Below, piece by piece: positions 15,326 to 22,579 of a DNA stretch of 23,779 bases; positions within the stretch are counted from its first letter, which is position 1; the number at the start of each line of letters is the position of its first letter. This DNA comes from Pseudoruminococcus sp964385235 (lineage in GTDB: Bacteria > Bacillota > Clostridia > Oscillospirales > Acutalibacteraceae), in assembly GCA_964385235.1 (NCBI GenBank), contig CAYLOD010000019.1:1-23779 (forward strand), in the 5' to 3' direction. The notes beneath the pieces are model-generated. The model was not told where the DNA came from. It saw only the letters and a program-made list of their open reading frames with translations, and made no database searches. A program made the position numbers and the translations under genes.

Positions 15326-16867
15326 ATGGAAATTAAAAATGAAGCTGTTCTTATACTCGACTTTGGCGGTCAATACAGCCAGCTTATAGCGAGGCGTGTG
15401 CGCGAACTTAACGTATATTGCGAAATTAAGCCATACAAAACTTCCGCTGAGGAAATTAAAAGCGCAGGTTATAAGGGTATAATTTTTTCGGGCGGTCCGA
15501 ACAGCGTTTACGCGGAGAACGCGCCGAAATGCGATGAAAAAATCTTTGACCTGGGTATACCTGTTCTCGGTATATGCTATGGCGCGCAGCTTATGGCTAA
15601 GATCCTCGGCGGAGAAGTAAGCCGGTCGCTCGTCCGCGAATACGGCAACACGAATGTCATGTTTGACAATACCGATGCACTTTTTCAGGACGCAAACGAC
15701 GAAAGCATCTGTTGGATGAGCCATACCGACTATATTTCAAAGGTTCCCGAAGGCTTCAAAATTACCGCGAGAACTGACGACTGCCCTGTAGCGGCTATGG
15801 GAAATATTACGCGCAATCTGTATGCGATACAGTTTCACCCCGAAGTTCAGCACACTAAGGAGGGTATGCTCTACCTAAGGAATTTTCTCTATAACGCGTG
15901 TGCCTGCGCGGGCGACTGGAAAATGAGTTCATTTGTTTCAGACACTGTAAAGCTGCTTAAAGAAACTATCGGCGGCAAAAAAGTCTTATGCGCCCTTTCA
16001 GGCGGAGTTGATTCCTCTGTTGCAGCTGTGCTTGTACATAAAGCCATAGGAAAAAATTTAACCTGCATTTTTGTTGACCACGGTCTGTTGCGTAAGGACG
16101 AGGGCGACCAAGTCGAAAAGGTATTCAGAGAACAATTTGACATAAACCTCATACGCGTCAACTGCAAAGACAGGTTCCTCGCAAAGCTCGCGGGTGTTTC
16201 CGACCCTGAGCGCAAGAGAAAGATCATCGGCGAGGAGTTTATTCGCGTATTTGAGGAAAAGGCGAATGAACTCGGCAAGATGGACTATCTGTGTCAGGGC
16301 ACGATTTATCCCGACGTTGTAGAAAGCGGCGTCGGTGAAGCGGCAGTCATCAAAAGTCACCACAATGTCGGCGGACTGCCTGATAATGTTAATTTTGAGG
16401 GAATTATCGAGCCGCTGCGCTATCTCTTTAAGGACGAGGTTCGCAAGGCAGGGCTGGAGCTTGGTATCCCCTCTTTCCTCGTATGGAGGCAGCCATTCCC
16501 CGGCCCCGGTCTGGCAATACGCGTACTCGGAGAAATAACCGATGAAAGACTCGATATACTCAAGGAAGCTGACGCGATAATGCGCGAGGAGATAGAAAAC
16601 GCGGGTCTTGACCGCGAAATTAACCAGTACTTCGCGGTTCTCACAAACATAAAAAGTGTCGGCGTCATGGGTGACGGCAGGACATATGATAACACCATAG
16701 CTCTGCGCGCCGTAACAACCAGCGATTTTATGACAGCGGACTGGTCGCATATTCCGTATGATGTACTTACAAAAATCTCGAGCAGAATTATCAATGAGGT
16801 TCAGCACGTTAACCGCGTTGTTTACGACATTACGAGCAAGCCTCCGGCTACTATTGAGTGGGAATGA
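15326..16867 (+). CDS. guaA: GMP synthase (glutamine-hydrolysing)
   Basis: Converts XMP, glutamine and ATP to GMP, the last step of the guanine branch. 513 residues. The class I glutaminase domain starts at LILDFGGQYSQLI and has its nucleophile C84 in GICYGAQLM, with the His/Glu pair in IQFHPEVQHT. The ATP pyrophosphatase domain has the PP-loop SGGVDSS. The C-terminal dimerisation domain includes RQPFPGPGLAIRVLGE and ends in KPPATIEWE, the typical terminus. ATG 15326 is chosen because GAGGTGA lies 5 nt upstream; the extended frame from 15275 overlaps glmS. It is the last gene of the block, 25 nt after glmS, followed by the strong terminator at 16968-17012. guaB (IMP dehydrogenase) is not in the window. 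Confidence 0.97.
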   Translation: MEIKNEAVLILDFGGQYSQLIARRVRELNVYCEIKPYKTSAEEIKSAGYKGIIFSGGPNSVYAENAPKCDEKIFDLGIPVLGICYGAQLMAKILGGEVSRSLVREYGNTNVMFDNTDALFQDANDESICWMSHTDYISKVPEGFKITARTDDCPVAAMGNITRNLYAIQFHPEVQHTKEGMLYLRNFLYNACACAGDWKMSSFVSDTVKLLKETIGGKKVLCALSGGVDSSVAAVLVHKAIGKNLTCIFVDHGLLRKDEGDQVEKVFREQFDINLIRVNCKDRFLAKLAGVSDPERKRKIIGEEFIRVFEEKANELGKMDYLCQGTIYPDVVESGVGEAAVIKSHHNVGGLPDNVNFEGIIEPLRYLFKDEVRKAGLELGIPSFLVWRQPFPGPGLAIRVLGEITDERLDILKEADAIMREEIENAGLDREINQYFAVLTNIKSVGVMGDGRTYDNTIALRAVTTSDFMTADWSHIPYDVLTKISSRIINEVQHVNRVVYDITSKPPATIEWE

Positions 16868-16967
16868 TTCCACACCCGCAAAAAGCCCGTAATTATCGGA
16901 TTTTTTAAGCCTTAATGCCTTTTGCGGCAACAAAATGGCAGCATTATTTGAATTATCCCTGAAGTAT

Positions 16968-17012
16968 AAAGAGCTGACCGACTTTTGAGAAGTCAGTCAG
17001 CTCTTTTTTTTT
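16968..17012 (+). terminator. strong intrinsic terminator after guaA
   Basis: 17-bp stem with a single C/A mismatch (16968-16984 with 16990-17006), 5-nt loop, followed by a run of T to 17012. It ends the purC-guaA block about 100 nt past the guaA stop. The remainder of the 376-nt gap (16868-17243) holds a second stem (CCGCAAAA near 16876 with TTTTGCGG near 16919), a small GC-rich plus-strand hairpin near 17170-17185, and the next terminator; no gene seen. Confidence 0.93.
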
Positions 17013-17153
17013 ACCCTATCTTATACTTGAATGCCTCAGCCAAAGCGACGTTGAGTTGTTTTTATAGGTCTGACTGCCGGAATCTCGGAATCGCAGTATT
17101 TAAGCAGCAGCGCATCTTTCGTAATCGTCCTTGCCAATTTAATTTTGTTATGA

Positions 17154-17167
17154 CTCGGGCAATATGC
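17154..17167 (+). repeat. short dispersed motif, copy B
   Basis: CTCGGGCAATATGC, 13 of 14 identical to the motif at 6105-6118, with matching AATTTTG upstream and CCCGCC tract downstream. Intergenic, between two convergent terminators. Confidence 0.3.
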
Positions 17168-17207
17168 TTCCCGCCTCCCGTGCGGGCACTTTTTGCCTGA
17201 TTATGTT

Positions 17208-17235
17208 AAAAACAGGCGACATAATGCCGCCTGTT
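17208..17235 (-). terminator. intrinsic terminator after the CAP-domain protein gene
   Basis: 8-bp stem AACAGGCG/CGCCTGTT (17211-17218 with 17228-17235) with a 9-nt loop; the minus-strand read continues TTTTTAAC. It lies 9 nt past the stop codon at 17244. Confidence 0.85.
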
Positions 17236-17243
17236 AAACGTTT

Positions 17244-19344
17244 TTATTTACTTACCTTAACCGTAAAATACTTAGCAGCTGTCTTACCTTTAGCGTCGGC
17301 TATCTTTACGGCATAGCTGTAGGAAATGGCTCTCGCGGGCTTATGTGTGCAGGTCGCTGCCGTCACTGTGCCTGTAAGCGCGGTGTAGTTCTTGCTGCCC
17401 GCAGGCTTGCAGTAATATTTGTACTTGTACGGTGCTGTACCGCCCGAAGCCTTAGCATAAATTGTCACCTTGGAACCGAGGGTGATATTAGCGGCGCTGA
17501 CAGTCGACACATTCTCAAGAGGCGCGGCATTAACATTAACCGTAAAATACTTAGCAGCTGTCTTACCTTTAGCGTCGGCTATCTTTACGGNNNNNNNNNN
17601 NNNNNNNNNNNNNNNNNNNNNNNNNNNNNNNNNNNNNNNNNNNNNNNNNNNNNNNNNNNNNNNNNNNNNNNNNNNNNNNNNNNNNNNNNNGCGCGGTGTA
17701 GTTCTTGCTGCCCGCAGGCTTGCAGTAATATTTGTACTTGTACGGCGCTGTACCACCCGAAGCTTTCGCCGTTATTATGACAGACTCTCCGAGATTTATT
17801 GTTTTGGCGTTTATGGCGGAATTATTGGTAAGCGCCTGAAGCTTGGGGATAACAGTTATATCTGATTTTTCTCCGCAGACAGTGCAGTGATGGGATTTAC
17901 TTCCCTCTTCTTCCTCTGTTGCTTCCTTATCAACTGTCCATTCAGTAGAAAATTTATGTCCCATTTTGGGTATAACAGTTGTTTTAATATCGCCGCATAT
18001 AGAGCAGGTTTCTTTTATAATGCCGTCTTTAGTACATGTCGGGTCGGTCTTTGATGTTACCGTATAGTTATGGTTGCACTTAACATTGATTTTCGTCGTG
18101 TATCTTACACCGTTATCTTCAACATATACATTAAAGGAGCCGGGGGCAACCCCGGTGATTTTCATTCGGGTTGAAACAGGGTCACAGTCAGCCGCGTTCA
18201 AATCGCCCGACATATACCATTTGAAATTTTTTGTTTCAATAGGATTGTTGTAGGCGCTGATTTTTATCGTTTCGCCTACATAAACATCATACTCATCACG
18301 GTCAAAGCCGACTTTATTGTATTCGCTGTTTTCGTCGAATAAATCGAACAGATTAACAGTATATGAGATAGGTGATGATACGCCGCCTTTAGTTATGCCG
18401 TTTATAGTCACGGATATTTTATCGCTTTCCTTGAAAGCGCCTACATTAAATATAATGCACTTTGGATTTCCGTACCAGCCATTATCGACATTGAGATAAT
18501 TTGTCTTAGGATTTTTTGATGTACTGTCGAGATGCCATGATTTATTGAGTTTTTGTGAGTTAATATCCACTGTCACGGTTGAGATATTCGGAGTATCATA
18601 AGCATCTCCCAGCGTAACCGAAAACGCGTAACCGTAATCTGACGACAAGCCCTTGCTGTACAGTTCATTGGGCATATTTTCAGGCGGCCACGCCACATAA
18701 TCGCCCGTAAAGGATTCGGACCTCGTTCTGTCAAAGGCGTACATAGCGGTATAGCGTTTAACCATGCCAAAGCCTGTATACTTCATATCGGGGTTTAATA
18801 TCCACCTTCTGTGACCTAATATGCTTATATTTGAAGCGTCGGTATCAAACATATAACCGTTTACTACCGAATCGGCTATATTTGTGAAACCGGAAGCGAT
18901 GTTTGACTCGCTTGAACCCTTATAGCCTGAACTATACAGAGAATCATTCATACCGTCGGGCCGATCCGGCGTATGTGTCAAAAAATTATTTGCGGCATTT
19001 ACCAGCGAGGAAGCCTGCGTATATTCATTAAAGGTTGAATCAAGCCGGACATCTGAGGGCAGACCCGCAAGATACCTGCAAAAGTTCACCGCGTTCAGCG
19101 CGTTTGTACGGTCATATGACGAAATATCGCCCTTTTCATACGGGGAAACAATAGAATAATCCCGAGTGTATGTAATCTCATCATTGACATTAAAATACAT
19201 ATCCTCAAACTTATTCCGTATTTCATTCTGCGCAGGGTGTTCAAGCGTATAAGCGCTTACCTCAGTTGACTGAGAGAACGCAAATACCGCTATAAATGTA
19301 AAAACAGTTATCCCAAGACATTTTAATGTTTTCGCGGAATTCAT
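17244..19344 (-). CDS. secreted CAP-domain protein with Cys-pair modules and C-terminal Ig-like repeats (split by assembly gap)
   Basis: Signal peptide 1-31 (basic start, hydrophobic core, VSA before Tyr32). A CAP/SCP domain covers about residues 75-210; putative cavity residues are the His of FLTHTP, the Glu of SSESNIA and the His of GHRRWILNP. An Ig-like region follows (about 330-410), then two Cys modules with CSICG and CTVCG of the kind common in surface proteins of gut Clostridia, and at least two tandem 93-residue Ig-like repeats. No LPxTG, S-layer or dockerin motif, so it is probably released. Role unknown. The 100-N gap shifts the frame artificially; both sides join in frame if the missing piece is a multiple of 3 (see gap entry). 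ATG has AGGAGG 9 nt upstream, a TTGACA promoter, and a terminator just past the stop. Confidence 0.85.
17261..17845 (-). repeat. tandem 279-bp repeats encoding 93-residue Ig-like units
   Basis: The same segment starts at 17261 and at 17540, a period of 279 bp. Bases 17261-17311 equal 17540-17590 exactly, and 17378-17432 equal 17691-17745 exactly, so the copies are nearly identical and recently duplicated. Each unit reads from TLGSKVTIYAKASGGTAPY through a CKPAGSKNYT segment to KTAAKYFTV. The N-terminal edge of copy 2 is more divergent, so its end is approximate. Confidence 0.9.
17591..17690. other. scaffold gap of 100 Ns inside the repeat
   Basis: A conventional fixed-length gap. Bases left of it match 17311 and earlier, bases right of it match 17378 onward in the intact copy, so the shortest true filling is the equivalent of 17312-17377, i.e. 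66 nt, or 66 plus a multiple of 279 if further units were collapsed. 66 is divisible by 3, which restores a single reading frame. Confidence 0.9.
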
Positions 19345-19396
19345 GGTTCGCCGCCTCCTGAAAATTATATACTTAATAATTAAAATTTATATTATA

Positions 19397-19425
19397 ATGA
19401 TACTTTATTTTTCTTTACCTGTCAA
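19397..19425 (-). promoter_or_regulatory. sigma-A-like promoter of the CAP-domain protein gene
   Basis: Minus strand: consensus -35 TTGACA (19420-19425), 17-nt spacer, -10 TATCAT (19397-19402). Leader of about 45 nt to ATG 19344. Confidence 0.75.
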
Positions 19426-19439
19426 TAGGTATAATTTAC

Positions 19440-19468
19440 TTGAATATTTTTATATTTTTTTGTATCAT
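19440..19468 (+). promoter_or_regulatory. possible divergent plus-strand promoter followed by a strong but orphan Shine-Dalgarno
   Basis: -35 TTGAAT (19440-19445), 17 nt, -10 TATCAT (19463-19468), then AAGGAGG at 19489-19495. No ATG, GTG or TTG follows at usable distance; a CTG at 19504 would open only 19 codons, ending inside the 3' end of the convergent gene. The DNA is AT-rich, so the promoter match may be chance. Confidence 0.35.
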
Positions 19469-19540
19469 ATGTCTTTGCTTACAGTGTTAAGGAGGTCATA
19501 CATCTGCGGCAGAATCAGGGATCCCTGTACTTTCAGGAAT

Positions 19541-20545
19541 TTATACTATGCTCCGCGTTGTAAGCATAAGTTCATCATATTTGCCTGAAAGCAGCTCCGA
19601 AAACCCGGATTCCCCCATCTTGTATGCGGCAAGCGAGGCTTTCTTATAGAGATTACCGTGCAGATTATCAATATTTTTTTTAAGAAACGGCTCCGACCAT
19701 TCCCATAAATCGCCCGCAAGCACATCATCATTCAAGATAATATCCATACACTGTTCGCAGGCACGGCGTCCTAAGCCTATAGTATGCCAGTCATCAATAG
19801 AGTGCAGACGCGGTATCAGCATATCGAAAATTTTCCCCGCCTCGTGATAATCTTTGTTCTTGTTGTAAAGCTCAATCAGATTTATCATGGCGTTACAAAC
19901 ATCAAAATTATCACCCGAAAGAACAGTCATATTCATTAGCCTTCTCGCCGCTTTGATCTCGTTATCTATATCGCCCAGGCTGTGAAAGCAATTTTTGCAG
20001 AAACGCATCTGCGCCTCATCAATGACATCATCGCTTTCCGGCATATCATTAAGCAGCTTTAAAGCAGTTGAGTTCTCATGAAGTTCAATTAAAAGTTCAA
20101 CCGCGTCATTAAAGTTATAGTCGTCAAGCGTTAAGGGTATGTAAATATCAGACGGTGAAAAGCCTGCCTGACAGTCAAAGTTAGCGTTTTCAGCCCTCTC
20201 AAAAAGCTCCTTGCGGCCCGGAAGTTCGTATTCGTTCATAAGAAACGCGAGTGTCTTCAGGCAGCGTCCGATACCACGAGAATCACTTGTTTCACGGTCG
20301 GTAAGCTCCTCGTTAAACAGCCTCAGTATCAAGCCGCCTATACGGTTATGCTCCTCGTACTCTTTACTGTACAATATAGTACACGCGAGCCTTAGCCGGT
20401 TTATACAGTTAGCGTCATGCAGGCCGTTATCCTCGTCTGTTTCTTCCTTATAGCAGTATTTTTCAATATTTCCATCAAGCGCCGAGGCAAGCTCCGGCTC
20501 ATAGGAAGCAAAAAGCTCCTTTAAAGCATCGTTATGCGCCGCCAT
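19541..20545 (-). CDS. unrecognised helical-repeat (TPR-like) protein
   Basis: 334 residues, soluble, acidic, without signal peptide. The sequence reads as successive amphipathic helix pairs, especially from about residue 140 (AVELLIELHENSTALKLL, then blocks such as FCKNCFHSLGDIDNEIKAA and NLIELYNKNKDYHEAGKIF), with the spacing and small-residue pattern of tetratricopeptide-like solenoids, though canonical TPR consensus is weak. Several cysteines are scattered with no CxxC pair. Such proteins usually act as interaction scaffolds. It starts 16 nt after the patatin-like gene's stop, and its ribosome site AAAGGA directly follows that stop, so the two are one operon and the solenoid may partner or regulate the lipase. 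No family recognised; fold call is inference. Confidence 0.7.
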   Translation of the reverse strand: MAAHNDALKELFASYEPELASALDGNIEKYCYKEETDEDNGLHDANCINRLRLACTILYSKEYEEHNRIGGLILRLFNEELTDRETSDSRGIGRCLKTLAFLMNEYELPGRKELFERAENANFDCQAGFSPSDIYIPLTLDDYNFNDAVELLIELHENSTALKLLNDMPESDDVIDEAQMRFCKNCFHSLGDIDNEIKAARRLMNMTVLSGDNFDVCNAMINLIELYNKNKDYHEAGKIFDMLIPRLHSIDDWHTIGLGRRACEQCMDIILNDDVLAGDLWEWSEPFLKKNIDNLHGNLYKKASLAAYKMGESGFSELLSGKYDELMLTTRSIV

Positions 20546-20561
20546 ATATCTCGTCCTTTCC

Positions 20562-21419
20562 TTATGAATGAATAAGCATAAACCGCTTTATTTTTTTGAC
20601 AGCATCATTTCCGTCCTTTAAACCCCATTCATATACTTCGTTAAGCTTCCTGCGGTTTTTCGTATATCTTCCTACTATCATGGGGCGGGCGGGCTGTATA
20701 ACGATTGCTTTACCTTCTTTCTGAAGCTCATAGCAAAGTTCCTTTTGCCTGTTATAAACCTCGGGACGTATCATTATAGTTTCAATAAAATCAGGGTAGT
20801 CTTTAAATTTTGACCTGATAACCGCTTCAGGCATATCGGGCTTCGGCGGCTTGCGATATTCCTTGTGCTGTGTGAGTATGACTATATTAAACTCGTTACC
20901 GTCCTTAATTGATTTCTCGATCGCGATAGGGTCGCCTATACCGCCGTCCAGAAGCTTATGGTCCTTATAATCGACTATAGGTGAAACAAGCGGAAGCGAA
21001 GCCGAAGCCTTGACGGCGACAAAATTTTCGTCAAGATCTTTCTTGGAAAAATACACAGGCTTACCCGTTTCGCAGTCTGTAGTGCCGACGGACAGATTCA
21101 TATGGCTCTTGAAAAATTCAAAGTAATCAAACGGGATAAGCTCCCTTGAAAGCTCGTTGAAAATAAAATCAAGACCGAATACCGAACCTGTCTTAAAATA
21201 AGAACGCATACTTAAATACCGAGGATCCTTTATATAATCGTAAAAGATTTTAAAGTTCCTTCCCCGTTGGCGAGAAATATAGCTCAGCGAATTGCAGGCG
21301 CCGGCCGAAACGCCGTAAATATTATTTAAATATAAGTCATTGTCCATAAAAGCATCGAGAACACCCGCGGTATATACGCCTCGGGTTCCTCCGCCCTCAA
21401 GTATCAATCCAACCGACAC
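20562..21419 (-). CDS. patatin-like phospholipase (RssA/YjjU-like)
   Basis: 285 residues, cytoplasmic, with the complete Ser-Asp dyad of bacterial patatins: oxyanion loop GGGTRG (9-14), nucleophile elbow GVSAG with Ser38, and catalytic Asp158 in LLDGG. It probably hydrolyses acyl esters of membrane lipids; the true substrate is unknown. The C-terminal part (about 180-285) carries a basic helical region (RYTKNRRKLNEVY) common in the YjjU subgroup. The start is GTG 21419, with AAGGA about 10 nt upstream; the protein's first residues match the family start, so no extension is needed. A TATAAT at 21442-21447 with a poor -35 suggests its own promoter. It is followed by the helical-repeat gene in a two-gene operon. 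Confidence 0.88.
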   Translation of the reverse strand: MSVGLILEGGGTRGVYTAGVLDAFMDNDLYLNNIYGVSAGACNSLSYISRQRGRNFKIFYDYIKDPRYLSMRSYFKTGSVFGLDFIFNELSRELIPFDYFEFFKSHMNLSVGTTDCETGKPVYFSKKDLDENFVAVKASASLPLVSPIVDYKDHKLLDGGIGDPIAIEKSIKDGNEFNIVILTQHKEYRKPPKPDMPEAVIRSKFKDYPDFIETIMIRPEVYNRQKELCYELQKEGKAIVIQPARPMIVGRYTKNRRKLNEVYEWGLKDGNDAVKKIKRFMLIHS

Positions 21420-21441
21420 AATATCACCGTCCTTACGCTAT

Positions 21442-21470
21442 ATTATAACCCAAAAAAAGTAAATAATCTA
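21442..21470 (-). promoter_or_regulatory. probable promoter of the patatin/helical-repeat operon
   Basis: Minus strand: perfect -10 TATAAT (21442-21447); the hexamer 17 nt upstream is only TAGATT (21465-21470). It lies between the upstream terminator and the GTG start, where a promoter is required. Confidence 0.4.
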
Positions 21471-21489
21471 TACTGAATTTAAGTTTTCC

Positions 21490-21524
21490 AAAAAAGAAAT
21501 AAGAACCCCGAAAGGTCCTTATTT
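21490..21524 (-). terminator. intrinsic terminator after the dehydrogenase
   Basis: 11-bp stem with one G-U pair (21514-21524 with 21497-21507, minus reading AAATAAGGACC/GGTTCTTATTT), 6-nt loop, then CTTTTTT (T run at 21490-21495). It lies about 27 nt past the dehydrogenase stop. Confidence 0.85.
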
Positions 21525-21551
21525 GTACATAATAAATATTTATAATTAAAG

Positions 21552-22562
21552 TCAAACCTGATCCCAGTCAAATACAACGCCGAGCGGAAACTCTCTGTCG
21601 TTCAAAAGTCTGTTGTAAACATTTGGGATTTCTTTCGGAGAAACTATTTCGGAAAGAATAGAGCCGGGGTCAATACGTCCGTCTCTCATCAGACCGAGCA
21701 GCGTAATATAGTCACGCTTCGCGGAGGAGTTTTCAGATGTGGAATCATAAGACAAGCGTGTCTTGTCGTGAGCACCGATAATGGAAACACCCTTGAGATG
21801 AACATATCTGTAAAAATCTATAGTATCATCGGAAACACGATTACATCCGTTAATGAGAATCCTTGCATACTTAGAAGCATATCTCAGCGCAAGCTTGAGT
21901 CCCGCCATTGTCCCCGAAGTTTCAAGAATGACGTTAGCACCTCTAATACCATTTGTCTTTTCCGTAATATCGACAATTTTATTTACAATATCCGGTTCAT
22001 CGGGAGAAAAGACATATTCAGCACCAAAGAGAGCCGCCTTTTCTCTCCTTATATCGCGGTTGCCAACAGCAATTATAGGAAGCGCACCGCACGCCCTCGC
22101 TATCTGAATGCCAAACAATCCGAGCATTCCAAGACCGACAACCGCTACCGACTCACCTATCTCAAGATGTGCCTTGCGAATCGCCAAAAGCGGAAAACTT
22201 GCGAGTCTTGTAAAAACAGCGTCAATAAACGACACATCATCGGGAATTCTCACCACGCCGGATTCCTTTTTCCAGTTATAGGACGCATGACCCGCATACT
22301 CGACAAAGACACGATCGCCCACGAAAAATTTAGTAACGTTTTTACCGACTTTCACAACAGTACCCACGCTTGAGTACCCCGGTACAGTAGGAAATTTATG
22401 CGCGGTGTTTGGTGCCCCGGAAAGATAAGCCTTTTCTGTTCCCGCCGAAATCAAGGTATACTTTACCTTGACCATAACCTCGTCGGCTTTGGGCTCTCTT
22501 ACGTCAAATTCATTCAGCTCAGCACGACCCGGTTCAACAAATAGTACGCTGTATCCTTTCAT
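21552..22562 (-). CDS. medium-chain dehydrogenase/reductase lacking zinc-ligand cysteines
   Basis: 336 residues with the MDR fold. The N-terminal GroES-like domain contains ISAGTE (38-43), where zinc alcohol dehydrogenases have GxCGSD/H, then VPGYSSVGTVVKVG and VGDRVFV. The Rossmann domain has AVVGLGMLG (GxGxxG) and later LETSG. The whole protein has only two cysteines (ARACG and NGCN), both in the nucleotide-binding half, so neither catalytic nor structural zinc can be bound in the classical way. It resembles the BchC/bacteriochlorophyllide dehydrogenase-like branch of MDR, often loosely named zinc-binding dehydrogenase. ATG 22562 is chosen because GGAGG lies 5 nt upstream. It starts 17 nt after the MenD-like gene, so the two are co-transcribed and probably act on related metabolites; the substrate is unknown, possibly a sugar or polyol derivative. 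Confidence 0.8.
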   Translation of the reverse strand: MKGYSVLFVEPGRAELNEFDVREPKADEVMVKVKYTLISAGTEKAYLSGAPNTAHKFPTVPGYSSVGTVVKVGKNVTKFFVGDRVFVEYAGHASYNWKKESGVVRIPDDVSFIDAVFTRLASFPLLAIRKAHLEIGESVAVVGLGMLGLFGIQIARACGALPIIAVGNRDIRREKAALFGAEYVFSPDEPDIVNKIVDITEKTNGIRGANVILETSGTMAGLKLALRYASKYARILINGCNRVSDDTIDFYRYVHLKGVSIIGAHDKTRLSYDSTSENSSAKRDYITLLGLMRDGRIDPGSILSEIVSPKEIPNVYNRLLNDREFPLGVVFDWDQV

Positions 22563-22579
22563 ACTTGCCTCCAATTTGA

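Noticed and set aside
16058..16933. 291-codon minus-strand open frame opposite guaA
   Set aside because: Overlaps guaA almost entirely, has no recognisable protein pattern and no ribosome site; shadow of guaA codon usage.
17244..17756. Separate short gene downstream of the N gap
   Set aside because: Its apparent start lies inside the repeat in a wrong frame; it is the C-terminal part of the CAP-domain protein, put out of phase by a 100-N filler.
17569..19344. Frameshift or pseudogene call for the CAP-domain protein
   Set aside because: The frame change occurs only across the Ns; a 66-nt filling predicted from the intact repeat restores the frame.
19516..19527. Palindrome CAGGGATCCCTG as an operator or terminator
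   Set aside because: No loop, no T run, single occurrence; 12-bp palindromes with a restriction-site core occur by chance.
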